DNA of 64,000 nt from Luzula sylvatica. Lineage: Eukaryota > Streptophyta > Magnoliopsida > Poales > Juncaceae. The notes beneath the pieces were generated by a model. It did not search any database. It saw only the letters and a list, made by a program, of their open reading frames with translations, and was not told the DNA's origin. Position 1 is the first letter of the stretch, and the number at the start of each line of letters is the position of its first letter. The translations under genes were made by a program, and so were the position numbers. The stretch covers positions 18,626,414 to 18,690,413 of the forward strand of contig OX326958.1 of the NCBI GenBank assembly GCA_946800325.1, written 5' to 3'. Of the stretch, positions 21,701 through 33,310 are shown piece by piece.

Positions 21701-22877
21701 TCTCGTCACTAAACGCATGTAATTTAAACAATTCCCAAAAATCATTTTCTTTCAAACCATCCAATTTAATCATGTGTTTCTCATTGATTATTTTTGCTAC
21801 TGATAATTTTCTAGTTGTTAACAAAACAACGTTACCATTTTTTTCATGCGATTGCAATAGAGAAAGGAGGCTCTCCCACTTGCTTTTATCATTGTCCACC
21901 CACACATCATCTAATACAAGCAAAAACTTTTTTGAACTTAAAAACTTTTTAAGAATTTCCAATTGTCTATTTAAGTTCCTCTCTTGTTTACACTCTTCTC
22001 CCGGGATGAACTCTAGCAACTCACGAATAAGTCTACCTTCATCGTAATCGGCGGACACATGAATCCACATTGTTAATTCAAAATATTCTTTTATTTTTGA
22101 GTCATTAAACACAAGTCGAGCAAGAGTCGTCTTGCCGACACCTCCATTCCCTACTATTGGTAATACAGAGAGATTGGTATTGGCAAAATTTACCCCTATA
22201 AGTTGACCTATTATAAATTCTTTCTCTTCATCTCTACCAAAGACTCTTGATTCCATTAAATGCGAGGATTTTAACGGGCTTAGTGTACTAGTGTTTACAT
22301 TTGCCCTTACAATTTGATCTAGTTTTTCTACATTCAGTAGTTTATAGAGTTTTTTCCCAACTTCTTTTAAGTTTTCAACAACAATGTGTATTCTACGGGA
22401 CAAATCGTCCTTTTGAAACTTAGTTCGTTTATTCCTAATTAAAGAATGATCTCCATCAATTTTTCTTTTAGAATCCTGAGTTTGAGCATCCTCATTTCTA
22501 TAGATAGGAATATAACTTTTCAGTGTAGAGAATTTACTAACCGAATCTTGAGTTGAAGAAGAAGAGGAACCACTCGAATCAGTTTCTATCTCGCGCTCAA
22601 TACGATAGTACTGCATCTCATCGAGCAAGTCGTCAGCTTGATATACAAGATACTGAACACGTTGGATATATTTTACTAGGTCATAATTTTTAATCCCTTT
22701 CTTGACCTGCCAAAAATCAAGACCAATTTTAATGTATTCGAGGTTATCCTCGAGGAGTTTGTATTCCTCATTCAAACCCACATCAGATGCCCATTTCTCG
22801 AGCACATGAGTAAGATATTTATCGAAGATAACTTGGATGAACCCGCCTGCCATACCAATAGCAATCCCCAAATCCAT
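18759..22877 (-). CDS. Intact CC-NB-LRR disease resistance protein (gene B)
   Basis: The only complete CNL in the window: one exon, 1372 codons, ATG at 22875-22877. It should act as an intracellular immune receptor that detects a pathogen effector or its effect and switches by ADP/ATP exchange. Domains: Rx-type coiled coil 1-190 with ADDLLDE at 81-87 in the EDVID position; NB-ARC about 205-545 with P-loop GNGGVGKTT 243-251, kinase-2 FLLVLDDVW 318-326, RNBS-B VVLLTTR 350-356, NYPLAAKT 413-420 in place of GLPL, RNBS-D CFSFCSLF 470-477 and VIHD 535-538 where most CNLs have VMHD; LRRs from about 570 to the end, closing with CPSIQSLPENGLPPSLES. The length is normal for RGA-type CNLs. Parts of the CC-NB-ARC are nearly identical to gene A. 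The recognised pathogen cannot be inferred. Confidence 0.93.
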   Translation of the reverse strand: MDLGIAIGMAGGFIQVIFDKYLTHVLEKWASDVGLNEEYKLLEDNLEYIKIGLDFWQVKKGIKNYDLVKYIQRVQYLVYQADDLLDEMQYYRIEREIETDSSGSSSSSTQDSVSKFSTLKSYIPIYRNEDAQTQDSKRKIDGDHSLIRNKRTKFQKDDLSRRIHIVVENLKEVGKKLYKLLNVEKLDQIVRANVNTSTLSPLKSSHLMESRVFGRDEEKEFIIGQLIGVNFANTNLSVLPIVGNGGVGKTTLARLVFNDSKIKEYFELTMWIHVSADYDEGRLIRELLEFIPGEECKQERNLNRQLEILKKFLSSKKFLLVLDDVWVDNDKSKWESLLSLLQSHEKNGNVVLLTTRKLSVAKIINEKHMIKLDGLKENDFWELFKLHAFSDEKYEKHDILERIGEQICKKLSNYPLAAKTVGAMLKRNPNVIYWRNVRDNEEWKSQTGPDDIMSALRLSYESLPFHLQRCFSFCSLFHKGFDYHKEELVNMWIAQGFFLNNNNIPIEDIGNMYFDSLVNAGFFEKVHEGEYSRYVIHDLMHDLAQIVSQHDCFAIVNSNNLNIGIPNTIRHLSIITETYLSSILHNSTIPSGNFEKYIVHIKKHLQVENLSTLIIIGKYNSNFAVALKDFLKRLKGLRVLVIYTMSGDVDLLACNFSEFIHLRYLQLHRWPLQRNDIPRDELNNLNKLYHLEVIDINNNIIRGGLKENIDNSFLWGPKSPKFDSKIPWVGKLTALRRLRQFRVKKESGFEIAQLGLLIKLRGLLKIFNLENVESKEEAVGARLEEKSFLNSLYLCWNREPGEYEPAMDADVLEGLRPNYNLERLLIGGYGGATSPTWLVNENSLDYLVLLYLENCKAWEILPPLGHLLSLQKLELRNMVAVREINLPFYGTGADMGFRALEEMKIHDMPKLEKWRGSNQWQAFHCLKKLTIENCPELTEFLNFEFSFSGDTSKNWFPHMHDLTIRKCEKLRYLSWESLCGLVNLKRLTIGSCPELFLSFEPNEQSVENSFSPRSLEHLEIDASNITGKQLSILLLNLTNLYELNIVTCPQITTLKVVSITTSCFINSASSSIDPINNQGLLQIPYFLKSTLKKLQFYGCSDLIFASKEGIGALTSIQELRLGNSNLLSSITNFDEDVMNECWLFPPGVKICSLYKVPDNIIFSLLSPLTSLFHMNIIDSPSLTTLKLPQCSTLKRLSILNCENLVSLEGLLFPTQLEDLYIMGCPHFVALNSVTRLENPNTDESAVLVEKLTLGHTNFLSAPICKQLSTLKFLRLQDGGIVDLTEEQDKALRLLTSLEILQFLSCKNLNSLPNQLCNLSSLKALEIVNCPSIQSLPENGLPPSLESLYINNCSDKLKRQCNDITSIKWLYVR

Positions 22878-22979
22878 CTTATATGTAAGGCTGGCGAAAG
22901 TAAAATTTGGGCAAAGGAGGGAAAATTAAAGGAATAAGAGAGGCCCAGAAATTGGATGATTTTTTTCTTTTTTTGATTA

Positions 22980-23330
22980 ATAAGATTGGATGAAGTTTTA
23001 AATTGAAAGAACGATATTTCAAAGAGAAGAAGAGAAAAACGGATCTTTTTTTTTTAATTTTTTGTGTGAAAGATGAGTAAGATTGGATGAAGTTTAAACT
23101 AGAAAAACTAGGAAATTTCAAAGAGAAGAAGAGAATAACGGATTTTTTAAATTTTTTTTTTTTGTGAAAGATGAGTAAGATTGGATGAAGTTTAAACTAG
23201 AAATTAGGAAATTTCAAAGAGAAGAAGAGAAAAATGATTTTGTTTTTTTGTGTTTGTTGTTGTTGTGAAAGATGAAGTTTTAATAGAAAGAAGGAAATTT
23301 CAAAGAGAAGAAAAGATGATTTTTTTGTTT
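22980..23330. repeat. Promoter-side tandem repeat of gene B
   Basis: Four imperfect copies of the approximately 90-bp unit containing ATTTCAAAGAGAAGAAGAG (near 23015, 23117, 23212 and 23300), one more than upstream of gene A. Located about 100-450 bp upstream of the ATG. Possible regulatory or leader role is inference only. Confidence 0.7.
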
Positions 23331-23832
23331 TGTTTTGAGATGAATGAGAACAGACAAAAAAAGCAAGAACTAGTTGGAAAAATTTCTGAAATTGAGAAGT
23401 TTGTTGCGTTTATTTTTGCACACAGTGATACGCAATTTATTACCAGCTGTGGATGGGCACTGAGTTGGAAAGGCAATATAATATGTTTTATCTATTTTTA
23501 CTTTTTTTTTATTAAAGACCTGCTCTCAGACTTATTCAGACTTTATTTTTATCTATTTTTTCTCTCCAAATGAATCTTCGAGGAAGTTTCATGGGAGTTC
23601 TGTTTAAATTAAGAATTTACAAAACAAACAATTAAATGGACCAGCTAATTTTACATATAAAATACATTTGAGTGGCCTGCTTGTGCTGTTGTGCATCTTT
23701 TCTACAAAAGAGTCTTGCAGGAAGTTTTCTGAAAATTTCATTGAAATTAAGAACTGTAATTAATTTATGGATAATTATACCATACCCCTCATTTCCCCAC
23801 ATCCTCTAAATGACCAATTAATCATTAATTAG
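23331..23832. other. Upstream region of gene B, no separate gene
   Basis: Homologous to 9670-10190 upstream of gene A. The left part of a TTAATTAA-rich MITE begins near 23765 and is interrupted by the hAT element at 23833. Confidence 0.5.
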
Positions 23833-24082
23833 CAATGTTTTAAATAGCGTGTAGAAGCACGCAACGTTTTGACGTTTAATTTAACGGTTAGCGTTAGCGG
23901 ACGATATAGCGCCGCTTCAACATCGCAGCGGATTTTGATCAAAATTATTATTTTTATAATACTACAATATGCATATAAATATAAATTAATGGTCCAATAT
24001 TAAAAATAAAATAATATTGAATGCTTATTTATATCAACCTCACAAACTAACATAAATTAAAAATTCATCTCTAAGAAAAATA

Positions 24083-24128
<46 letters not shown>

Positions 24129-24215
24129 TTATTGTATTATAATAAGGCTATTAACAGTTGTTGTTGTTGTTATTATTATCTTATTCTTCCTATAATAATA
24201 ATAATAATAATAATA

Positions 24216-24268
<53 letters not shown>

Positions 24269-24331
24269 TGTCATTATTATTTTTTTATTTTTATTATTAT
24301 ATTATTGTGATTATAATAAGGCTATTAATAG

Positions 24332-24369
<38 letters not shown>

Positions 24370-24371
24370 AA

Positions 24372-24409
<38 letters not shown>

Positions 24410-24720
24410 TAATAAAAATGATTATTATTGTACACTAATAATATTTATAATTATTTGTATTATTATTTAGTACCACTAATAATAATAACAATAATAATAA
24501 TTAGTATTATTATTACTATTATGTACAAACAATTATTATTATTGTGTAATGATAATAGTGATTATTATTATTGTTAATATTATTTAATAACAATAATTAT
24601 AATAATAATAATAATAATTATTATTATTATTATTATTATTTGTACTATTACTATTATTATTACTATTATTATTGTTATTATTAATATTGTTATTATTAGT
24701 TTTAACATTATTATGATTTT

Positions 24721-24780
<60 letters not shown>

Positions 24781-24962
24781 CATCACGCTATAGCACCGCT
24801 ACGGCCGCTATATTTGAACGCTTCATGCTATAGCGGTCCTCTATAGCATTGCAGCGGAACAAAATGCTGCAGAGCTAAATTCCGAAGCGATGCAGTGTTT
24901 ACCTCCAAAAATCCTCTATAGCATGCTAGAGTGCTGCTACAGCGCCGCTATTTAAAACATTG
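23833..24962. mobile_element. hAT-like non-autonomous element with ATT microsatellites
   Basis: 1130 bp with inverted ends CAATGTTTTAAATAGCG and CGCTATTTAAAACATTG. Flanked by 8-bp duplications TTAATTAG (23825-23832) and TTAATTAA (24963-24970); the paralogous empty site is at about 10181-10188. Subterminal parts contain repeated GCTATAGC/GCCGCTA motifs in both orientations, as expected for transposase-binding repeats. The centre (about 24088-24780) is expanded ATT/AAT and TTG microsatellite. No transposase. Confidence 0.8.
24088..24780. repeat. (ATT)n/(AAT)n and (TTG)n microsatellites
   Basis: Several long runs: ATT about 24088-24130, AAT/ATT about 24194-24265, TTG about 24331-24368, ATT about 24376-24410, and AAT about 24724-24780. 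Open frames here translate to homopolymers and are artefacts. Confidence 0.9.
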
Positions 24963-25329
24963 TTAATTAATGATTAGTTAACATGGTCATTAACAAATGT
25001 ACATTCAATTAACAGTTAATTGATATTAATTAAGAATTGTTAATGTATATGTATTTTAATTATATATTAATTAACTGTTAATGGAATATCATTTTATTAA
25101 TTACTCTAACAATTAACCATTAATTAGGGATATAGAGAGTGTCGTGGCGGAAATGAAGGGACACAGTATATGACCTCTTAATTTATCAAATGTTTGGTAT
25201 GCTTTCCAAGTCTCCCCTACTGCGAAATTAAAAAGCAATTAAAGATTACAACGATGGGCCAAGACTTTTATTTTATTTTATGAAAATAGAGGGGACTCAT
25301 AGGTTTTAGAATAAAAAAGAGACCATATA

Positions 25330-25800
25330 CAATACCCCAATTTTCCCACAACATTCTTTATATCCCTAATTAATGGCTAATTAGCATGGTAATTAACCAA
25401 GTGACACTTTATTAACAGTTAATTAATATATAATTAAAATACATATATATTAACAATTCTTAATTAATAATAATTAACTGTTAATAAGATGTTCTTTTGT
25501 TAATGACCATCTTAATTAATCATCAATTAATGGTTAATTGATGATATAGAGAATGTGGTGGGGAAATCAGGGGGTATGACATAATTATTAACAATTCTTA
25601 ATTAACCAAGTGGTACTTAATTAACAGTTAATTAATACATAATTAAAATACATATATATTAACAATTCTTAATTAATATTAATTAACTGTTAATCGGATG
25701 TTATTTTGTTAATAGCCTTGTTAATTTATCACCAATTAATGGTTAATTGATAATATAGAGATGTGGTGGGGAAATAAGGGGGTATGACATAATTATCCAA
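25330..25800. mobile_element. Two tandem TTAATTAA-rich MITEs (unit B copy)
   Basis: Paralogous to 12945-13428 and equally self-complementary. Followed directly by the empty site for the foldback element found at 13439-14472. Confidence 0.55.
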
Positions 25801-25802
25801 TA

Positions 25803-26005
25803 AAAAATATGTTTTACATTCTCCACTGGGATAGGCTACTGTTTTGGAATATGCCATGGCATCTCTCATTCCAAACATGAAAAACCATTAAGTCATTACT
25901 TGCTTGAGTTGAACCAAGCTTGTGTCGAGAATATAATCCTAAATGGGTCCGAAAAATTAAAATACCTGGAAGAATGCATATTTTCTTGTGATTGATTGTC
26001 CAAAA
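25803..26005 (-). pseudogene. LINE ORF2 relic (unit B copy)
   Basis: Paralogue of the relic at 14482-14700, here not preceded by the foldback element. Too decayed for a continuous frame. Confidence 0.5.
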
Positions 26006-26269
26006 ATAAAATCATGACATATTTGCAAATATCATGATATCAATAGATGCATAAAGCTCATGAAATTAATCTTTCACGGATATTATTTTCCGATATAATT
26101 TGTTTAAATAGCATTTGCGCGGATGCTTTCGAACTCGATTAATACAATCATGACATATTCACAAATATCTTTAATGTCAATAGATGTATTAATAATGATC
26201 CATTAAAGTATCGCAACGTGTCAGATAGATACAACTGGCACATGACAAATTATATGAAATATCGTATAA

Positions 26270-26640
26270 ATTTGAACTTAAAAAATTTCATACATACCCA
26301 TCAGAAATGAGAAAATAAAAAAAATTGAAAAGCAAAAAAAGGACCAAAATCGAAAAAGGAAAAAAAAATGGGGTAAAAAAAAATTTACCCAAAAAGGAAC
26401 AAAATTGAAAATGAAAAGATAAGTGCTAAAAAGGAAATTTAGCCAGAAAGGATCAAAATTGAAAAATGAAAAAAATAGGGGGACCAAAATCGAAAAAGAG
26501 AAAACAATGGGGTAAAAAGAAAATTTACCCAAAAGGATAAAAAATAAAAAATGAAGAAATAAGGGCTAAAAAGCAAATTTACCCAAAAAGGATTAGAATT
26601 GAAAAATGAAAACATAAGGGACTAAAAAGCAAATTTACCT
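26270..26640. repeat. A-rich degenerate tandem repeat
   Basis: Imperfect repeats of phrases like AAATTTACCCAAAAAGGA, GACCAAAATCGAAAAA and AATTGAAAAATGAAAA with an irregular period of roughly 60-120 bp. The surrounding stretch 26008-26690 is absent from the paralogous spacer near 14690, so it is an insertion or was lost there. No terminal signature seen. Confidence 0.6.
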
Positions 26641-27839
26641 CCCTCCACCTCCCCATGTCGCCTTCTCCTCATATGTTGAGGATTAGGATTATGTATAAAA
26701 TATGTATGTTCCAATTTTTAATAGTTCTGCCTTTTCCCAAAAATAATTAAATAAATTAAAAATCAGAGCAAGGAACACCAATGCTTAATTTTTTCGATTT
26801 TTTTTAATTACCGGTTATTATTTAAAATACATCTTAAGACCTCATTTTTAGTTTCTTTATATTTTATTTTAAAGCCATGAGAATTATTAATTATCGAAAT
26901 AGCACTGTGCATCGACAATTACATGAAAATATATTACAATGGAACAATCAAAAATCTCAATTAATCTAGTGAACAACACAAATCCAAAGTAAATTTCATA
27001 TATTAAACAAAGAAGGTAGAAAAATTGAGTTCAGAATTCTCATAATTCTAGATTTGCTAATCAAAATAAGAGTTATGTGATTGACGCATTCAAAATCACA
27101 CAGAGTATATCAGTTTAAAATGGAATAAAACTTTTTTTTATGTGATTGACACATTCAATCAGACTATCAGAGTTATGTGATTGACACTATCAGAGTTAGT
27201 TTGAATAAGACTTTTATTATTTTTATTATTTTTTATTATTGAATTTTGATATGAATAATTGATATAATTATTGTACACTAATGAAATAAAATGAAATACT
27301 CACTCTTCTATTCTTTTATTATTTAATTTTATGTTTTCCCGTTAGTTTTACAGGTGAAAAGGAATATAATATACCAAAATAATACATGAATATCCCAAAA
27401 GGCTTAAATGTTGAGTTATTTTGGAAGGCTTAAATCCAATACAATAACTGAACAACAACTATTTCGATAAAAATGTAAAGCACTATTTTTCTTAGCAACA
27501 ACTGAATTTAATTTTGGTGCATTAATAACTTATCATCCGACCGATTCGATTATGATACAGCGAACATAAAATTTTAAGCACTATTTTTTCTAGTAATGTG
27601 CGTTGCCGAACATAGCTGATTTTCTTTGTACGCTTGATGTTTAACTCCATTGACATTTGGACACGCTTCCGTCCAAAAAAAAAATCAATAATCCTATGAT
27701 GTATAGGCGAACTAATAATTATTTTATGTATATGCTTTCAAATTCCAATTTAAAAAAATATGTATCGTAGCGATATCGATTTAAAAACATGTATCATAGT
27801 TTTAAACCAAAAAATGGTATTGCTATTGTATATCGGTAG
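26641..27839. other. Spacer between units B and C, no gene seen
   Basis: Paralogous to 14700-16060. No recognisable gene or element. Confidence 0.5.
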
Positions 27840-28260
27840 GAACCAGGACCAGAAATGGCGCGATATGCAGCTACCATTGCCTACACATGATTGGGATGTG
27901 CTTATTCTATAACAACATACCCAAAAAAACTACAAAATAGAAAAAGATTAGAAAGGACAATACATTTTAACGTGGTATCTCCCGAAGGACCTAATCCACG
28001 GCCTGAACACCTTTCGGTGAAGATGGCCAGGTCGGCAGCCTGGCAACTTCATTATTCCCTTCGTTTTTCTTTCCTTTCATTTTGGTGGAGAAACCCTTAC
28101 AAGATTATTGTTTTTGTCATTATTATTACAATTAATAGCTCTCCACTTTACCTCTTATACATCTTATTCATTCTTTTATTTGTCTCGCTATTAATGGGAA
28201 AAAGGTATTATACGATAAATATTTGATCTCTTGTCGCGAAATTACTTTCTTCTGTACGAG
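27840..28260. repeat. Duplicated conserved block X, copy 3
   Basis: Third copy of the block at 2598-2990 and 16060-16490, again between spacer and CNL 3' flank. Confidence 0.55.
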
Positions 28261-28480
28261 AATAGCTCTGCCAAAAGAGAAGTAGGCTGGTTAGTAATTT
28301 AATGAATTATGACTAAAATTAAGTAAATATTGTAGTTTAATTATGACTCGCTAAGTTGTATACGAAGGTGCACCCTGCGATGTTCTACGAAATTCTCGTT
28401 AGAGGAAAATAATTGAGTAAGAATCTAAGTACTATCGTGCATCCATATAAGAATCAGTGATTAAAATTAACAAATAAAAA

Positions 28481-31400
28481 TCAACTTGGTTTTCTAAAAG
28501 GGAGAATACTGCAGAAAATTATGTATATGCTAGAGAAGTTTTATGTTTAGAAAATAGAAATGAAATACCCCTAGTAATATTAAAACTTGATATACACAAA
28601 GCCTTTGATAGTGTATCATGGGACTTTTTTATTAAAAAATTTAAATGCAAGGGGTTTTGGGAAAATTTTCATAAACTGGATAAAAAGTTCAGTTTTACCT
28701 AGTGTTAAAATTTGTACTTTATAAACATAGGAAAATGCCCTCTTAATTAAAATGGACCCTTAAATAATATAGAACGGAGAGAGAGAGGAGAGAACACAGC
28801 CCACAGGGGCATTGAATTAATTTCTTTTCTCATAATTAAAATCGTACAGTACATATGCTTTATATAGGAATCTTATACATCCCCTTACACACACCCTTTC
28901 AACCATACATCTTATCTAACTAAATTCTAGATACTTCTATTTGAATAGACACCTATTCATGTCAAGATACATCCCCTAATTTAATATGCATCTATCATAT
29001 TTTCACACCTAATTAATTATTAATCCTGCCCCAAATTATTAATAATAGTAATAATTACTATATTAAAAACATTAATTTCAATACTCCCGCTTAATGTTTT
29101 TTTCGTTATTTTTTTTTTCTCGATACTCCCTCGTGATATTTTTTCCGTCACGCTCGTCTATTTTTTTTAAAAACTCCTTTTTTTTTTAATCGGTTTTTTT
29201 TTCGAATCGCCTTTTTTTCGCATTATCTTTTTCGAATCGCTTTTTTTCGAATCGTCCTCTTTCCGGATCGTTTTTTTCGGATCATTTTTTTTATTTCGTC
29301 GAAATTTGACTTCTTTCTTCATCGAATTTGAGTTGCAAAATTTGTGGGAACCCGAACATACCGTCTTGGTTGTCGTGGCCTTCTCCTACTCCAAATTTTT
29401 ACTAAACTCGATAAATCGCTAATGAGTTGTGAAGTTCGTGTGAGCCCAAGTACGTAACCTCCGTGGTTGTCTTGGTGACTTCTTCTTCGACTTCTACTAA
29501 ACTCGATAATTCGGAAATGAGTTGTGAAGTTCGTGTGAGCCCAAGTACGTAACCTCTTTGGTTGTCTTGGTGACTCCTTCCCCGACTTCTACTAAACTCG
29601 ATAACCGTCGTTTTTTTTATAACCGTCGCTCGATAATCGTCGTTTTCGTTAACCGTCGCTTTCGCAAACAACCTCGGCTCTGGTACCATGTTATAATTTG
29701 TACTTTATAAACATTGGAAAATGCCCTCTTAATTAAAATGGACCCTTAAATAATATAGAACGGAGAGAGAGGAGAGAACACAGCCCACAGGGGCATTGAA
29801 TTAATTTCTTTTCTCATAATTAAAATCGTACAGTACATATGCTTTATATAGGAATCTTATACATCCCCTTACACACACCCTTTCAACCATACATCTTATC
29901 TAACTAAATTCTAGATACTTCTATTTGAATAGACACCTATTCATGTCAAGATACATCCCCTAATTTAATATGCATCTATCATATTTTCACACCTAATTAA
30001 TTATTAATCCTGCCCCAAATTATTAATAATAGTAATAATTACTATATTAAAAACATTAATTTCAATACCTAGTACTACAAGAGTTATATTAAATGGGAAT
30101 CCTGGTAAATACATACACTTAAAAAGAGGGTTAAGACAATGTGATCCTACATCTACACATCTGTTTTTATTAATTATGGATGTATTATCTAAATTAATTG
30201 AGGATTTAAGTGAAAAACAATTTATACAAAAACCTATTAAAAATATTTATACCAGTCTTTATTATGCTGATGACTCTATATTGTTCCTTAAACCAGAATT
30301 AAATAATATTAAAAGAGTTAAATTTATTCTAAATTTATTTGGTCAAGAATAAGATTAAATATAAGTAATGATGTTATGGAAAATATTTCACAAGAATTAA
30401 ATTGTACAATTGGAACATTACCTATTAAATATTTAGGATTACCTCTACATTTTAAAAGACCATCCAAAGAAGATTATTTAATTCTAATTGAAAAAATAAG
30501 TAATAAATTAAATGGATGGAAAGGTAGTATGCTAAGTAAGGATGGAAAGGTTAGTTTTAATGAATTCTGTTTTGACTTCCATGCCCATTTACTACTTTAA
30601 TGTATTTAAATTTTCAAAATGGGTAATTAAAGAAATAGATAAAATTAGAAAAAACTTTTTTTGGAAAGGCAATAATAATACTGGTTATAATTTAGTTGAT
30701 TGGGAAATGGTTTGTCAATCTAAAAAAAAGGAGGACTAGGAGTAATTAATTTAAACATTTTTAATCAAGTTTTATTAATAAAATGGTTATGGTTATACTA
30801 CAATGCAGAAGGGAAATTAGACTGGTATAATTTAATGCACACAAATAATGATAATGATTTAGACCAAGCAAACCATAAAAATTACTCATATTTCTGGAAT
30901 GATGTAATGAAAAATATAGATTTTTTCAATCAGAGCTTAAATATAATAACTGGTAATGGGTCAAAAACAAGTTTTTGGAAGGCTAGATGGTGTGAGAAAC
31001 CATTAATATATAAATATTCAGAATTATATTCATTTTCAGAAAATAAAACTGGTACTTTGCAATACTTTTTAAAAATCATGAATGATCAAAATCTTTATAG
31101 TAGATTAGGAATTAACATACCTTTATCAAGTGTTGCTTTTCACCAGTTTGTTCAATTGGAACATCTTTGCAATACTCTTGATTTCAACTCTCGGCAAAAA
31201 GACATCTTTAAATGGTCTTGGAGCAACAGTCGATTATCCACCTGTAAAAACACATAAAAATTATTAGTAAATAGTGTGTATATTAAAGCTCATTATCATA
31301 AAATCTGGAAATTAAAAATTGAATTAAAAATTAAATTATTTATTTGGTTAATATTTTTAAATAAAGTCCTTACAATTGATAATTTTTAAAAAAAAGAGGA

Positions 31401-32727
31401 TGGAATATGGTAAATAGATGTGTCCTATGTCATAAAACTGAAGAAAATATAGTACATTGAATATCAGAATGTGAGTATATTAAAGCTATATGGTCAAAAA
31501 CTCATGGATTATTGGGGATAGAAAATATAAATCAGATAAGTCCACTCCAATTAATACTTAATCCAAAAAAAAAAAAAATGAGTATAAAACATTAATATGT
31601 CTCATATTATATCATGTTTGGTTTGAAAGATGTAGAAGAACATTTACAAATCAAAAGTTTACTGACTGGCAAGTTGTTGACTATATAATACATGAATTCA
31701 AATTAAATCAATTAACTAAATAATCTAAATTAAATTCATATATATACAATGATGTACACAATTATGATAAACAACAACATTATGGTTCAGATTCTAGTAT
31801 GAGTGATGAAATTGATATAAATGATACAATGGAAATGATATATGAAGATAATTACTACACTAACAATTTAAATGATGCAGATATGGTTACAGAAATGGAC
31901 ATGCAAAGCTCTGGAGTAGCAAAAGTTTAAGATACAAGCCTAATTGAAGCAGATCTACTGAGAGCTATTAAACACAATGCGAATCATGAAGAAATAGATC
32001 TAACAGAAAGAGCTACGAATGCAATAGTTCATAAATCTAAACTCATACCAGGTTTTGATCTAAATTTGGTTTCAGAACCGGGGGAAAATTGCATGAAAAT
32101 ATGGTGGTTTGAATAAGAATTAACGGCAGAAGAAAGAGTTTTAAAAAATTCAAATAGAGAGATAGAAGAAGGAGAGGATAGACATATCTTGAAATTGATC
32201 TCGGATGGATGTCATGACCTCCTGATGGAGTCTGAGGTACAAAGCGAGAAATCTTCTCCGTTTCAATTGAATCGCATAGCTTCCACCAGCAGAGAGAGAG
32301 CAAAGGCGTCAACGGCGACAGAGTTGCAAGAATTGGAGGAGTTGGGGTTTGTTCTTTAGTAAGAATTGAGAGGAGAAGAGCGAGGGTTTCCTGAAGGTAG
32401 CGGGGAGAAGATGATCTTCTGGCAGCTATAGGAGAGAGAAGGTGGAAATGGAGCTTATATATTAACCTAGAAGAAAGGGAATCCTGGTTTTACAAATAGC
32501 TAGGAATTAACTTCCTGGTTCCAAATTCACAGGAATTCAAATACTGAAGCTTAATTACATAATTAGAGCTTAGAATTATAATGTAATAGATAGTTCATAT
32601 AGATAGTTAAGAGGTGTTTAGAATTAGTTTTTTTAAATTTAGGGCAAACATCTCTATTTGTATGAACTCATATATTATTAATAAAAACAATAGAAGTAGG
32701 CCATAAGAACCTACTCTATTTTTCTCA
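28481..32727 (+). mobile_element. 5'-truncated decayed LINE containing a TRIM
   Basis: Starts inside reverse transcriptase (NQLGF, then LKLDIHKAFDSVSWDF at about 28581-28630) and continues after the nested TRIM (28703-30067) with YADDSILFLKPE (about 30264-30300), YLGLPLHFKRPSKEDY, FFWKGNNNTGYNL, SYFWNDVMKNIDFFNQSLN and degraded zinc-binding sequence. It matches the LINE at 58-64 kb throughout, including the tail AGAAGTAGG...CTACTCTATT. Left and right edges show A-rich duplications near AAATAAAAA (28472-28480, 32728-32736), and unit B has the empty site near 16730. Many stops and shifts; inactive. Its ORF2 has a C-terminal extension containing KIWWF (about 32098). Confidence 0.85.
28703..30067 (-). 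mobile_element. TRIM (terminal-repeat retrotransposon in miniature)
   Basis: Two LTRs, 28703-29083 and 29689-30067, nearly identical, enclosing 605 bp. Flanked by the 5-bp duplication CCTAG at 28698-28702 and 30068-30072. On the minus strand the primer-binding site TGGTACCAGAGC (29677-29688) abuts the upstream LTR and resembles the tRNA-iMet PBS; a purine tract AAGCGGGAG abuts the other LTR. LTR ends are TATTG...TAACA, a TA..CA variant of the usual TG..CA. The interior has three diverged tandem copies of a sequence with ACTTCTACTAAACTCGATAA. No gag or pol, so movement needs outside proteins. Inserted in the LINE. Confidence 0.9.
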
Positions 32728-32739
32728 AAATAAAAAAAC

Positions 32740-32968
32740 AAAAATGAATTCTAGTTAATTACCTGATTTGGACAGTGTTACCATCGATCGATGCATGCCT
32801 TTGATCTCGATTACGCTATATAGCATAATATATTCATATAAACACATAATGACTACAACAATAATCCAGGGAAATATAACTGCAAGCACGATTGATGAAA
32901 TGGTTTAGTTAGATTATATATGATGATTAATTAGTTAAGAAAATAATTAATCAAGCCCATTAATTATT
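32740..32968. other. 3' flank segment of unit C
   Basis: Homologous to 16740-16830 plus 17540-17690. Non-coding. Marks resumption of the duplicated unit after the LINE. Confidence 0.55.
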
Positions 32969-33310
32969 GGAGCATTTCTACATATAACCCTATTTAGAAT
33001 CAAAATTTAAAAAATAACCCCCTTTCTAAAAATATTCCAAAAATAACCCCTTTTTGTTAATATTCCAAAAATAACCCAAACCGGGTTTTTAAATCCCGCC
33101 GGAATTTTTTTTATTTTTTTAAATTTTTTTACATATGATATATTTCCCCAAATTGTACCATAACATCTTTTATGAACTAATTAATACACTTAATTAAAAT
33201 GATAACTAGTACATGTTAACTGTTAATTATATGTTTTAATAATATTTCCCCAATTGTACCATAACATGTTTTAATTATTAATAATGGAGAATTCGGCGGA
33301 TATATTTCGA
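32969..33310. mobile_element. Composite insert: MITE-like end and Helitron-unit fragment
   Basis: The unit C flank stops at CATTAATTA and is followed by GGAGCATTTCTACATATAACC with repeated AAAATAACCCC phrases, resembling a MULE-MITE arm with no partner end visible. From about 33120 the sequence resembles the palindrome units of 10729-11807 (TTTCCCCAAATTGTACCATAAC, GAGAATTCGGCGG; first phrase shortened here). It then joins an NB-ARC fragment. Boundaries are approximate. Confidence 0.45.

Noticed and set aside
24132..24371. Poly-isoleucine and poly-cysteine open frames
   Set aside because: Pure translation of ATT and TTG microsatellites.
29402..29689. A 95-codon frame inside the TRIM
   Set aside because: Overlaps the primer-binding site and an internal tandem repeat; no gag-like feature.
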